Assembly (NCBI RefSeq): GCF_014873915.1 | Contig: NZ_JADBEJ010000001.1 | Location: 1,860,001 to 1,924,000, forward strand | DNA from: Amycolatopsis roodepoortensis | Lineage (GTDB): Bacteria > Actinomycetota > Actinomycetes > Mycobacteriales > Pseudonocardiaceae | Length of the DNA stretch: 64,000 nucleotides | Direction: 5' to 3' | Shown: positions 18,949 to 27,540 of the stretch, piece after piece | Position numbering within the stretch: position 1 is the stretch's first letter | Layout: the number at the start of each line of letters is the position of its first letter | Notes under the pieces: model-generated | The model's input: the letters and a program-made list of their open reading frames with translations, nothing else | Database searches by the model: none | What the model was told of the DNA's origin: nothing | Translations under genes and position numbers: made by a program

Positions 18949-20170
18949 GTGCGGATACTGGCACAGGGGTCCGACGGTTTCGGGGGAGCAGGAGCGGGGT
19001 CGCCAGCATGAGCGCCCCCGCGATGCCGACCGCCGCACGCGGTCCGATGATCGCGGCGAGCAGGCCCCACAGCGCGGTCAGCGAGGCGGTGGTGAGTTTG
19101 CCGGCGATCGACCAGGCCGACAGCGTGCGCGCCGCGCGGTCGATGGGAACTTGTTCGAGCCTGCTGGTGGCGAGCACCGGGTTGAACACGCCGATGCAGG
19201 TGATCAAGGCGAACTCGACGACGATGACCAGGATCAGACCGGGAACACCGGGCTGGATGAACACCAGCCCGACGGGCCAGCAGACCCGAAGCCAACCGGC
19301 GCCGAAGAGGACCCTGTCCCGGCCGTACCGGGCGACCACGGTCCGCGAGAGCCTCGCCCCGAGCAGCCCGCCGAGACACGGCACGGCGAAGGCCACCGCG
19401 TACTCCCACGGCGCGAACCCCAGTTGCCCGAGCATCAGAACGGCCATCAGCGGCGCGGTCGCCATGATCAGGCCGTTGACCACGATCGTGTTGACGAACA
19501 GCGGCCGCAGCAACGGGTGGGTGAGGATGAACCGCCAGCCTTCCCGGAGGTCGCGGCCGGTCAGCCGGAGGCCTTCCGGTTTCGCGGGTGGCGGCTCCGA
19601 ACCACCGACCGCCCGGATCCCGAGCGCCGAAAGCAGATAGCTGACCGCGTCGGCGGCGATCGTGACCACCGGACCGAACAGGCCGACCGCGAACCCGCCC
19701 AGCGGGGGGCCGAGGACGGTCGCCGTCCAGGTCGTCGATTCGAACCGGGCGTTCGCGACCAGCAAGTCCTCCCGTGGCAGCAGGGTTTTCAGGAACGCCC
19801 CGCTGGCGGCGAGGAAGGTGATGTCGGCCGCCGCGACGACGACGGACACGGCGAGCAGCTGACCGAAACCGAGCAGCCCGAACGCGTACGCCACCGGGAC
19901 GGTCAGCAGCGCCGCACACCGGACCAGGTCCATCGCGATCATCACCGGCCGTTTGCGGCGGAACTCGACCCAGGGGCCGAGCGGCAGCGCGACCACCGCG
20001 CCGGCGACGAGCCCGGCGGACGCCAGGAGCGACACCTCCGTGGTGCCCGCGCCCAGCGCCACGATGGCGATCAGGCTGAACGCGTCGAACGCGAACCTCG
20101 TGCCGAACGCGCTCGCCGCGTACGCCGCCCACAGCCAGCCGAACCGTCGCCCCAGCGATCTCCCACCCAC
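18902..20170 (-). CDS. MFS transporter, MFS_3-type efflux protein
   Basis: 422 aa with about 12 membrane segments, resembling the enterobactin exporter EntS/MFS_3 group (LWAAYAASAFGTRFAFDAFSLIAIVALGAG, FLAASGAFLKTLLPREDLLVANARFESTTWTATVLGPPLGGF). The start is a GTG at 20170; a clear ribosome site is missing, so a start a few codons in is possible. The tail overlaps the VOC gene by 47 bp. A pair of competing hairpins separates it from the upstream E2 gene. Confidence 0.85.
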   Translation of the reverse strand: MGGRSLGRRFGWLWAAYAASAFGTRFAFDAFSLIAIVALGAGTTEVSLLASAGLVAGAVVALPLGPWVEFRRKRPVMIAMDLVRCAALLTVPVAYAFGLLGFGQLLAVSVVVAAADITFLAASGAFLKTLLPREDLLVANARFESTTWTATVLGPPLGGFAVGLFGPVVTIAADAVSYLLSALGIRAVGGSEPPPAKPEGLRLTGRDLREGWRFILTHPLLRPLFVNTIVVNGLIMATAPLMAVLMLGQLGFAPWEYAVAFAVPCLGGLLGARLSRTVVARYGRDRVLFGAGWLRVCWPVGLVFIQPGVPGLILVIVVEFALITCIGVFNPVLATSRLEQVPIDRAARTLSAWSIAGKLTTASLTALWGLLAAIIGPRAAVGIAGALMLATPLLLPRNRRTPVPVSAHADQESGSRPRDQVT

Positions 20171-20193
20171 TCGCGAGATCCAAGCAAGCCGGG

Positions 20194-20251
20194 ACCCGCA
20201 AGTCGAACAACGGTTCGTTGGCGGGTCACAACCGCGGGTTGTGCGACCCGC
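20194..20251 (-). terminator. Two overlapping hairpins between E2 and MFS genes
   Basis: GCGGGTCACAACC/GGTTGTGCGACCCGC forms one hairpin (20221-20251). The same GCGGGT at 20221-20226 can instead pair with ACCCGC at 20194-20199, enclosing CGAAC-AACG-GTTCG. The two folds exclude each other. Simplest reading: a terminator of the bkd operon; a switch or an operator at CGAAC/GTTCG is possible. Confidence 0.55.
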
Positions 20252-21445
20252 TCAGAGCTCCCCGAGCGCGGTGACCGGCGATTCGACGCAATCGGCGACG
20301 AACCGCAGGAATCCGCCGGCGGTTCCGCCGTCGCACACCCGGTGGTCGAACGCCAGGGTCAGCTCGCAGATCTTGCGCGCCACGAGTGCGCCGTCGACCA
20401 CCCAGGCGCGGTCGATGATCCGGCCGATGCCGAGGATCGCCGCTTCCGGGTGATTGATGATCGCTGCCGAGCCGTCGACCCCGAACACGCCGTAGTTGTT
20501 GACCGTGAAGGTTCCGCCGGTGAGGCCCGCCGGGCCGAGTTTCCCTTCCCTGGCCTGCGTGGTCCGCTCTCCGATCGCGGCCGAGAGCTCCCTTGTGGAC
20601 AGTGAGCCCGCGTCACGGACCACCGGCACGACGAGACCGCGGTCGGTCTGCGCGGCGAAACCGAGGTTGATGTCCCGCAGCTGGACGATCTCGTCGCCCT
20701 CGACGCGCGAATTCAGCTCCGGGTACTTCCGCAGGCCCGCCACGGCGAATCGGGCTACGAGACCCAAAAGACTCACCGGACGATCCGGTGCGGAGGCGTT
20801 GAGCGACTTGCGCGCCGCGACGAGCCCGGTCGCGTCGACGTCGACCCAGACCGTCGCTTCGGGGATCTGACGGCGCGAAGTCGTCAGCTTGTCGGCGACC
20901 GCCTTGCGCACGCCGGTCAGCGGGATCCGCGTTTCGCCGTCCCTCTGCTCGGGGACGGTGAGCGCCGCTTCGACGTCGGCGCGCCGGATGATCCCGCCCG
21001 GACCGCTGCCGGTCAGCTTCGTCAGGTCGATCTTGTTGTCCGCGGCCATCTTGCGGACGAACGGGGAGATCACGCCGGGCGCTTTCGACGGCTTGTCCGG
21101 AGCGGTCACGACGGTACGGGTGCGGCGGCGTCTCGTCGTGGTGGTCGTGCCGTAGCCGATGAGGACGTTGCCGCTGCCTTCGCTCGCGGTCGTCACGCCT
21201 GGTTCGGCGAAACCGGGGCCGATGGTGAGCAGCGGAGCGCCGACCGGCAGCGACTGGCCGGGTTCGCCGTGGAGGCGGGTGACCACGCCGGCGAACGGCA
21301 CCGGCACCTCGACCGCTGCCTTCGCGGTCTCCACTTCGACGACGGGCTGGTCGACGCCGACGGTGTCGCCCTCCGCGACGAGCCAGGTGACGATGGTGCC
21401 TTCGGTCAGCCCTTCGCCGAGGTCCGGGAGCAGGAAGTCAGGCAC
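20252..21445 (-). CDS. bkdC: Branched-chain 2-oxo acid dehydrogenase E2 (dihydrolipoamide acyltransferase)
   Basis: 397 aa. Order of domains: lipoyl domain (residues 1-75, lipoyl Lys42 in VETAKAAVEV), Pro/Arg-rich linker with TTTTTRRRRT, peripheral subunit-binding domain (ISPFVRKMAADNKIDLTKLTGSGPGG) and catalytic core ending with the active site HRVCDGG. It transfers the branched acyl group to CoA in the degradation of valine, leucine and isoleucine, which also supplies branched starter units. The GTG start at 21445 overlaps the E1-beta stop by 8 bp. Only one lipoyl domain is present, normal for the bacterial enzyme. Confidence 0.93.
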   Translation of the reverse strand: MPDFLLPDLGEGLTEGTIVTWLVAEGDTVGVDQPVVEVETAKAAVEVPVPFAGVVTRLHGEPGQSLPVGAPLLTIGPGFAEPGVTTASEGSGNVLIGYGTTTTTRRRRTRTVVTAPDKPSKAPGVISPFVRKMAADNKIDLTKLTGSGPGGIIRRADVEAALTVPEQRDGETRIPLTGVRKAVADKLTTSRRQIPEATVWVDVDATGLVAARKSLNASAPDRPVSLLGLVARFAVAGLRKYPELNSRVEGDEIVQLRDINLGFAAQTDRGLVVPVVRDAGSLSTRELSAAIGERTTQAREGKLGPAGLTGGTFTVNNYGVFGVDGSAAIINHPEAAILGIGRIIDRAWVVDGALVARKICELTLAFDHRVCDGGTAGGFLRFVADCVESPVTALGEL

Positions 21446-22436
21446 CGGCCACCACCGGTTCGTCGTTCCACTGCAGCCGGGCGACGGTGTCCAGGATCCG
21501 GTCGACGTCCGGAAGCTGATGGCGCTCCAGTTTCGGCGGCGGATAAGGGATGTCGAGGCCGGTGACCCGCAGGACCGGCGCGTGCAGCTGGTGGAAGCAC
21601 TGCTCGGTGACCCGGGCGACGACCTCGGCGCCGTAGCCGCCGAACCCGGCGGCCTCGTGGACGACGACCGCGCGCCCGGTGCGGCGCACCGAAGCGGTCA
21701 CGGTCTCGTCGTCGAACGGGCTGAGCGACCGGAGATCGACGACCTCGACGTCCCAGCCCTCGGCGGTCGCGGCCTCCGCGGTCTCCAATGCGGTGGCGAC
21801 CATCGGGCCGTACGCGATCAGCGTGACGTCCTTGCCCTCGCGGCGCACGACGGCGCGGTCCATGGCCGCCCCCTCCCGGGTGAAGGACACGGTCTCCTTC
21901 GACCAGTAGCGGCATTTGGGTTCGAGGAAGACCACCGGATCCGGTGAGTCGATCGCGTCACGCAGGAGGTCGTAGGCGTCCTGCGGAGTGCCGGGCGTGA
22001 CGACGCGAAGGCCGGGGGTGTGGGTGTAGTAGGCCTCGCTCGAATCGCAGTGGTGCTCGACGCCGCCGATCCCGCCCGCGTAGGGGATGCGGATGACCAT
22101 CGGCAGCGACAGCGCGCCGCGGGTGCGGTTGCGCAGCTTCGCGACGTGCGAGGTGATCTGCTCGAAAGCGGGGTAGGCGAAGGCGTCGAACTGCATTTCG
22201 ACCACCGGACGGAACCCGCCCATCGCCATCCCGACCGCGAACCCGACGATGCCGGACTCGGCCAGCGGCGTGTCGAAACAGCGCTCCTCACCGAAGTCGG
22301 CGGTGATGCCGTCGGTCACCCGGAACACGCCGCCGAGCGGGCCGACGTCCTCGCCGAAGATGAGCACGCGGTCGTCGTCCTTGACCGCGTCGCGCAGGGC
22401 GGCGTTGAGCGCCTGTGCCATCGAGATCTCGGTCAT
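21438..22436 (-). CDS. bkdB: Branched-chain 2-oxo acid dehydrogenase E1 beta subunit
   Basis: 332 aa transketolase-fold subunit (IFGEDVGPLGGVFRVTDGI, FDTPLAESGIVGFAVGMAM, EPKCRYWSKE, VVHEAAGFGGYGAEV). With E1 alpha it forms the thiamin-dependent decarboxylase that reductively acylates the E2 lipoyl arm. The ATGA overlap with E1 alpha and the 8-bp overlap with E2 show a tightly coupled operon. No E3 gene is adjacent; the shared dihydrolipoamide dehydrogenase must be encoded elsewhere. Confidence 0.94.
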   Translation of the reverse strand: MTEISMAQALNAALRDAVKDDDRVLIFGEDVGPLGGVFRVTDGITADFGEERCFDTPLAESGIVGFAVGMAMGGFRPVVEMQFDAFAYPAFEQITSHVAKLRNRTRGALSLPMVIRIPYAGGIGGVEHHCDSSEAYYTHTPGLRVVTPGTPQDAYDLLRDAIDSPDPVVFLEPKCRYWSKETVSFTREGAAMDRAVVRREGKDVTLIAYGPMVATALETAEAATAEGWDVEVVDLRSLSPFDDETVTASVRRTGRAVVVHEAAGFGGYGAEVVARVTEQCFHQLHAPVLRVTGLDIPYPPPKLERHQLPDVDRILDTVARLQWNDEPVVAGA

Positions 22437-23524
22437 CGGGCCTCCAGTTCGGCGGCGACCAGCGCGCGCTGGGCGGCGAGCTGGCGGGTCGGGACGGCGT
22501 ACACGTGCTCGAACAACGACAAGGGGTCGGGCTCGACATCGGCGTTGAGGGTGTCGCGCACCCCGGCGGCGAACGTCTCGGCCTCGGCCCGGAATCGCTC
22601 GATATCGTTGCCGGACAACAGGTTCTTGGTGGTCAGATACGTTTCGAGACGGCGCACCGGATCGGCCGCGCGCCACTTCTCGACCTCGGCCTGGTCGCGA
22701 TAACGGGTCGCGTCGTCGGCGTTGGTGTGCGCGTCGATCCGGTAGGTGTGCGCCTCGACCAGGACGGGCCCGCGACCGGACCGCGCGTGCGCGACGGCGT
22801 CGTCCAGCACGGAAAGGACCGCGACGGCGTCGTTGCCGTCGACCTGCTCGGAGCGGACGCCGTAACCGACGCCCTTGTAGGCGAGCGCGGGGGCGGCGCT
22901 CTGCTTCTCGAACGGCACCGAGATCGCGAAACCGTTGTTCTGCACGAAGAACACCACCGGCGCCTTGAACACGGCCGCGAAGTTGAGCGCCTCGTGGAAG
23001 TCGCCTTCGCTGGTGGCGCCGTCACCGATGAGCGCGAACGCGACGCTGTCTTCGCCGCGGCGCTGCATCGCGTGGGCGAGCCCGGCCGCGTGGAGGGTCT
23101 GGGTGGCCAGCGGGGTGCACTGGGGAGCGACACGGGTCTCGGCGGGGTCGTAGCCGCAGTGCGCGTCGCCGCGAAGCAGCGTCAGGATCTCGCCCGGTTC
23201 GAGCCCGCGGGCGACGAGCGCGACGGAGTCACGGTAGGTGGGGAAGAGCCAGTCGGCGCCGGTGAGGGCCAGCGCGCTCGCGACCTGGCAAGCCTCTTGG
23301 CCGGCACTCGAGGGGTAGACCGCGAGGCGACCCTGCTTCGTCAATGCGGTCGCCTGGGCGTCGAACCGGCGGCCGAGCACCATCAGCCGGTAGGCCTCGA
23401 CGAGCCGCTCGGACGGCGGCTCGGAGTAGTGACCGTGCTCGTCGACGCGTGTGCCGTCCTCGGCGAGGAACCGCACCGGGACTTCGGACGGCAGCAACGC
23501 GGCGGCAGGGGTCTCCCGCGACAT
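22433..23524 (-). CDS. bkdA: Branched-chain 2-oxo acid dehydrogenase E1 alpha subunit
   Basis: 363 aa. The thiamin diphosphate motif is GDGATSEGDFHEALNFAAVFKAPVVFFVQNN (positions about 165-195), and the regulatory-loop equivalent is YRIDAHTNADDATRYR. Start ATG at 23524 with AAAGGTGG upstream. It is the first gene of the bkdABC operon, divergent from an Lrp-type regulator with an intergenic region of 78 bp that must hold both promoters. Confidence 0.94.
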   Translation of the reverse strand: MSRETPAAALLPSEVPVRFLAEDGTRVDEHGHYSEPPSERLVEAYRLMVLGRRFDAQATALTKQGRLAVYPSSAGQEACQVASALALTGADWLFPTYRDSVALVARGLEPGEILTLLRGDAHCGYDPAETRVAPQCTPLATQTLHAAGLAHAMQRRGEDSVAFALIGDGATSEGDFHEALNFAAVFKAPVVFFVQNNGFAISVPFEKQSAAPALAYKGVGYGVRSEQVDGNDAVAVLSVLDDAVAHARSGRGPVLVEAHTYRIDAHTNADDATRYRDQAEVEKWRAADPVRRLETYLTTKNLLSGNDIERFRAEAETFAAGVRDTLNADVEPDPLSLFEHVYAVPTRQLAAQRALVAAELEAR

Positions 23525-23602
23525 GGCGCAGCACCACCTTTCACAGACATATGATGCTGAGATGGTGGTTTCCGGAGTCCCAGTGTTCAAGAGGCACGCG
23601 AA

Positions 23603-24142
23603 ATGAGCGACAAACTGTCCGCCGGATCGGTTCAGTCGAGCCAACCGTCCAGTAGTGGCGTGGCTCACGGGCCGGATCCGGGACGAACGGTCCTTGCCCT
23701 CGACGACATCGATCGCGCGATCCTCGCCGAACTGACCGCCGACGGCAGGCTCGCCGTCCGCGCCCTGGCGGAACGGCTGCACATCTCGCGCACCAACGCC
23801 TACGCGAGACTGGACCGGCTGATGTCCGAAGGCGTCATCACGGGCTTCGGCGCGAGGATCGATCCGCGGCGCGCCGGACTCGGGACGAGCGCGTACATCC
23901 TGATCACCGTCGAGCAGACGTCATGGCGGACGATGTCGGCCGAACTGCGGCAGATCCCGTTCGTCGAGCACGTTTCGCTCGTCGGCGGCGACTTCGACAT
24001 CCTGCTGCTGGTGCGGACGCCGGACAACGCTTCGCTGCGGGACGTCGTGCTGGAACGGCTGCAGGCGCTGGACGGCGTGCGGTCGACGCGGACTTGGCTG
24101 ATCTTCGAGGAACAGCCGGGCGCTGCCCCTCGTGAGTGGTGA
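23603..24142 (+). CDS. bkdR: Lrp/AsnC-family regulator, probably of the bkd operon
   Basis: 179 aa. A 30-residue flexible N-terminus precedes an AsnC-type winged helix (LDDIDRAILAELTADGRLAVRALAERLHISRTNAYARLDRLMSEGVI) and an effector-binding RAM domain (ILITVEQTSWRTMSAEL, FVEHVSLVGGDFDILLLVRT). Divergent placement next to bkdABC fits BkdR, which senses branched-chain amino acids in other bacteria. The last three codons and the stop lie inside a family A palindrome, so the C-terminus REW was shaped by that repeat. Confidence 0.88.
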   Translation: MSDKLSAGSVQSSQPSSSGVAHGPDPGRTVLALDDIDRAILAELTADGRLAVRALAERLHISRTNAYARLDRLMSEGVITGFGARIDPRRAGLGTSAYILITVEQTSWRTMSAELRQIPFVEHVSLVGGDFDILLLVRTPDNASLRDVVLERLQALDGVRSTRTWLIFEEQPGAAPREW

Positions 24143-24171
24143 GGACGGTTCTAACCGTCATTGCCACTCAC
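24132..24171. repeat. 40-bp palindrome, family A copy 3 (overlaps the bkdR stop)
   Basis: GTGAGTGGT, GAGGAC, core GGTTCTAACC, GTCATT, GCCACTCAC. It has mismatches in the paired middle and at base nine of the left end. It forms the last codons and the TGA of the Lrp gene, the only copy that enters a coding region. Confidence 0.75.
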
Positions 24172-24436
24172 GAGCCTGTAACGCTCTTCGCCTACTCGCC
24201 GAATACAGGCGGGTTCGATGGCGGAGATGGAGGGATCATGGCGTGCATGCCAGGCCGGTGGCTCCGTCGGCATCCGGGTCGGTGCGCCGCGGGGGAGACC
24301 GGAGCCGTGGCACCCTGTTGACCGAGACGCGCCACCGAACACCCCATTCGGGTGATAACGGTTCGGCATTCGATGTATCTGACCCACTCCCCATTGACAC
24401 CTTCCTACGATCGCGGCGACTGGGTGGAGGAATGCG

Positions 24437-24898
24437 GTGACGGTGGAGGGCGCGGGTCAGGACTACCTGACGCGGCAGATCGGGGCTCTGCTCGAAGCGA
24501 TTCGCGAGGAGGGGCCGGTCGGCGAGGGCAGGCGCAGTTTCCGCATCGCGGGGCATCTCGCGGCGGAGGGCGGGTTCCACCTCGGTGACATCCTCGCCGC
24601 GACGGCGCAACTGCTGGCGGTCCACGCGTGGAACAACGGCTACCTCGCGGCGGCGGAGCTGCTGACGCGGCGCATGCGGGATTTCGGTGCCGAATCGGTG
24701 GAGCTGGTGCGGTACCTCGTGCGTTTGGAGACCGGCTGCGAGCAGGGCTGGCTCCCGCACGCGGATCGCGACGAACTGATCGCCTACGCCCGGCGCGTCC
24801 AGCGTGCCGACATCGAGGAGCGCGCGCAGTCCATCGAGCCGTCGTTGCCTGGGGTCACCGATCCCGAGCGTCCTGATCGGATGGCCAGTGAGTCGTGA
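24437..24898 (+). CDS. Hypothetical protein, 153 aa
   Basis: GTG start with GGAGGAA eight bases upstream. The predicted protein is soluble and mainly helical (YLTRQIGALLEAIREEG, FHLGDILAATAQLLAVHAWNNGYLAAAELLTRRM, LIAYARRVQRADIEERAQ). I recognise no family. The 3' end overlaps the end of the ROK repressor gene by 44 bp in convergent orientation. The 260 bp before it hold a family A palindrome and nothing else I can name. Confidence 0.6.
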   Translation: MTVEGAGQDYLTRQIGALLEAIREEGPVGEGRRSFRIAGHLAAEGGFHLGDILAATAQLLAVHAWNNGYLAAAELLTRRMRDFGAESVELVRYLVRLETGCEQGWLPHADRDELIAYARRVQRADIEERAQSIEPSLPGVTDPERPDRMASES

Positions 24899-26030
24899 GA
24901 TGGTGCTCGGGGTCCGCGAGGATGCCGCGGATCACCGAGCCGGCGGCCCCGCGAACGGCGGCTCCGGTGCCGAGCGCCGAGCGGACGACCCGCACCGGCG
25001 ACCACGCCGTGCTGGGCACGCGGCGTTCCAGCTCGGCGAGGAGTGGCTCACGCAGCCACGGCTCCAGTCGCGCGTAGGTTCCGCCTAGCACCACCGCCGG
25101 AACGTCCATCAGATTGACCACAGTGGACAGTCCGACGCCGAGGTGCCCGGCGGCGGTGGTCACCGCGGAAACCGCCGCGCCGTCGCCGGATTCCAGTGCG
25201 GAGACGAGATCGTCCACCGTGTCCGCGCCCGCGAGCCGCAGGATCTCCTCCTGTCCCGCCATCCGTTCCAGACAACCGTTCGCGCCGCACGAACACGGCG
25301 GGCCGTCGGGCGCCACCGGCAGGTGGCCGATCTCGCCGCCCGCGCCGCGGACGCCCTCGAACAGGGCGCGGTCCAGCACGATGCCCGCGCCGATCCCGAT
25401 CTCCCCGGACACGTGGACGAAATCCGGCAACGCCGAGCCGTGCCAGAGCTCGGCGAGGGCCGCGAAGTTCGCTTCGTTGGCGACGGTGAACGTCTCGCCA
25501 AGCCGGTCGGCGAGATCGACGTCGCGCCAGCCCAGGTTGGGCGCGAGCCGCACGAGCCCGGATTCGACCAGGCCCGGAACCGCGATACCGACGCCGCCGA
25601 CGGGCACGCCCAGCGCGTCGGCCTGCTTCCGCGCGTTGCGCAGGAACGCCGAAACACGCTGGAAGACGCGCGGGGTCCGGTTGTCCGCGTACCGGACCTC
25701 CTGCGCCCGGACGGTGCCGGTCAGGTCGACGAGGCAGGACGCCAGGTAGTCGACGCCGATCTCGATGCCGAGCCCATGCGGGCCGGTGGGGGAGAGCGAC
25801 ACCACGGTGCCGCGCCGTCCGGGGCCGACGCGCTGTTCCGGCTCGCCTTCGGCCACGAGATCCGCCGCGATCAGGCGGTCGACCACGGTCGACACGGTGG
25901 CCTTCGTGAGTCCGGTGGCGGCGGCGAGGCCTGCCCGCGAAGTACCCGGCCCGTCCGCGATCGCGCCGAGGACGAGGGCGGCGTTGTGCTGCCGCACGGT
26001 GTGCTGTCCCGCCGGGCGCGTGCCGATCAT
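24855..26030 (-). CDS. ROK-family transcriptional repressor (XylR type)
   Basis: 391 aa. N-terminal winged helix (GTSRAGLAAATGLTKATVSTVVDRLI) followed by a ROK sugar-binding domain with the zinc motif CSCGANGCLE, the phosphate loop and GEIGIGAGIVLDRAL. Divergence from xylA and a matching pair of inverted 15-bp motifs between them identify it as the likely xylose-responsive repressor. No kinase function is expected for a ROK protein with this N-terminal domain. Confidence 0.9.
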   Translation of the reverse strand: MIGTRPAGQHTVRQHNAALVLGAIADGPGTSRAGLAAATGLTKATVSTVVDRLIAADLVAEGEPEQRVGPGRRGTVVSLSPTGPHGLGIEIGVDYLASCLVDLTGTVRAQEVRYADNRTPRVFQRVSAFLRNARKQADALGVPVGGVGIAVPGLVESGLVRLAPNLGWRDVDLADRLGETFTVANEANFAALAELWHGSALPDFVHVSGEIGIGAGIVLDRALFEGVRGAGGEIGHLPVAPDGPPCSCGANGCLERMAGQEEILRLAGADTVDDLVSALESGDGAAVSAVTTAAGHLGVGLSTVVNLMDVPAVVLGGTYARLEPWLREPLLAELERRVPSTAWSPVRVVRSALGTGAAVRGAAGSVIRGILADPEHHLTTHWPSDQDARDR

Positions 26031-26045
26031 CGCGCGATTGTATTC

Positions 26046-26107
26046 GTTCGATGCCTGAACGAAAGCCTTGACCCGCCGGAGCGCCGCCGATAAGTTCAGG
26101 CATCAAA
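26046..26107. promoter_or_regulatory. xylA promoter and paired repressor sites
   Basis: The motif GTTCAGGCATC-N-AA occurs at 26094-26107 on the plus strand and inverted at 26047-26060. Between them lies a promoter for xylA: TTGACC, 17 bases, TAAGTT (26091-26096), whose -10 overlaps the right-hand site. Binding of a repressor to both sites would block both the divergent repressor and xylA. Confidence 0.6.
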
Positions 26108-26123
26108 CTAATTGGGAGGCGAG

Positions 26124-27293
26124 ATGGCTCAGGCGCCGACGCGTGAGGACAAGTTCAGCTTCGGGCTGTGGACCGTGGGCTGGCAGGCGAACGACATGTT
26201 CGGCCCGGCGAGCCGGCCGCCGCTCGATCCGGTCGAAGCCGTGCACCGCCTTTCGGACCTCGGCGCCTGGGGGATCACCTTCCACGACGACGACCTCGTC
26301 CCGTTCGGCTCGGCCGACGCGGACCGCGCACGGCACCTCAAGCGCTTCCAGGGTGCGCTCGACGAGACCGGTCTCGTCGTCCCGATGGTCACCACGAACC
26401 TGTTCAGCCACCCCGTTTTCAAGGACGGCGGCCTCACCAGCAACGACCGCGACGTCCGCCGGTACGCGCTGCGGAAGGTGCTGCGGAACCTCGACCTCGC
26501 CGCCGAACTCGGCGCGTCGACGTTCGTGCTCTGGGGCGGCCGCGAAGGCAGCGAAACCGACGCCGCGAAGGACGTCCGCGCGGCGATGGACCGCTACCGC
26601 GAGGGGATCGACTTCCTCGCCCAGTACGTCCTCGACCAGGGCTACGGCCTCCGGCTCGCGCTCGAACCGAAGCCGAACGAACCACGCGGCGACATCCTGC
26701 TGCCGACCATCGGGCACGCGCTGGCGTTCATCTCCACGCTGGACAACCACGAGATCGTCGGCGTGAACCCGGAGGTCGGGCACGAACAGATGGCCGGGCT
26801 CAACATCGTCCACGGCATCGGGCAGGCCCTGTGGCAGGGCAAGCTGTTCCACATCGACCTCAACGGCCAGCGCGGCCCGCGGTTCGACCAGGACCTTGTG
26901 TTCGGGCACGGTGACGTCCTGTCGTCGTTCTTCCTGGTCGACCTGCTGGAGCACGGCGGCTACGACGGACCGCGGCATTTCGACTACAAGCCGCTGCGCA
27001 CGGAGAACATGGACGGCGTCTGGGCCAGTGCCGAGGCCAACATGGCGAGCTACCTCCTGTTCGCGGAACGCGCCCGCGCGTTCCGCGCCGATCCCGAGGT
27101 GCGTGCCGCGCTGGAAACCGCGCTCGTCCCCGAGCTGGCGACGCCGACCCTCGGCGAGGGCGAGACGGCCGCGGATCTGCTGGCCGATCGATCGGCGTTC
27201 GAGGACTTCGATCCGGACAAGGCCGCGGAACGCGGCTACGGCTTCATCCGCCTGTCCCAGCTGGCCCTCGAACACCTCACCGGGGCACGCTAG
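26124..27293 (+). CDS. xylA: Xylose isomerase
   Basis: 389 aa, the length of class I (Streptomyces-type) xylose isomerases, which convert D-xylose to D-xylulose with two Mg2+/Mn2+ ions in the cytoplasm. Catalytic His54 and Asp57 are in [20 protein letters not shown] and NPEVGHEQM supply metal ligands. ATG at 26124 with GGGAGG upstream. No xylulokinase gene is in the window. The stop overlaps the stop of a decayed gene on the other strand. Confidence 0.96.
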   Translation: MAQAPTREDKFSFGLWTVGWQANDMFGPASRPPLDPVEAVHRLSDLGAWGITFHDDDLVPFGSADADRARHLKRFQGALDETGLVVPMVTTNLFSHPVFKDGGLTSNDRDVRRYALRKVLRNLDLAAELGASTFVLWGGREGSETDAAKDVRAAMDRYREGIDFLAQYVLDQGYGLRLALEPKPNEPRGDILLPTIGHALAFISTLDNHEIVGVNPEVGHEQMAGLNIVHGIGQALWQGKLFHIDLNGQRGPRFDQDLVFGHGDVLSSFFLVDLLEHGGYDGPRHFDYKPLRTENMDGVWASAEANMASYLLFAERARAFRADPEVRAALETALVPELATPTLGEGETAADLLADRSAFEDFDPDKAAERGYGFIRLSQLALEHLTGAR

Positions 27294-27530
27294 AACCGGT
27301 CGACGTCCAGGACGGCCTTGGCGAACTCCGCCGGGGCCTCCTGCGGACGTTGTGGCCGATCCCGCTCAGCACGCAGTGCTCGGACTTGCCGGAGAACTTC
27401 GGCCGGTACGCCTTCCCGTCGGTGTTCGGGCCGTCGAAATCGCCGCCGATGGTGATGGTGGGCACCGAGACCGCCGGCCCCTGCGCGAACCTTCTCCTGC
27501 TGGTGCGGCGACCGTCGGACGACGTCACCG
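27290..27530 (-). pseudogene. Decayed 3' fragment of an alpha/beta hydrolase gene
   Basis: Read on the minus strand, one frame gives AVSVPTITIGGDFDGPNTDG and KSEHCVLSGIGHN, and another frame gives [17 protein letters not shown] before a TAG. Joined they match the C-terminus of alpha/beta hydrolases (GHN-x-PQEAP). A single missing base near 27350 explains the first shift, and a second lost base before RFAQGP is likely. Only about 80 codons remain, so both the 5' part and the frame are lost. Confidence 0.7.
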
Positions 27531-27540
27531 GTGCAAGTCA

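Noticed and set aside
23525..23602. A specific Lrp-binding site between bkdA and bkdR
   Set aside because: The 78-bp region must contain regulatory sites, but I see no convincing palindrome to report.
27277..27528. An intact 83-codon gene on the minus strand
   Set aside because: Homology switches frame near 27350, so this is a frameshifted remnant of a hydrolase and not a small gene.
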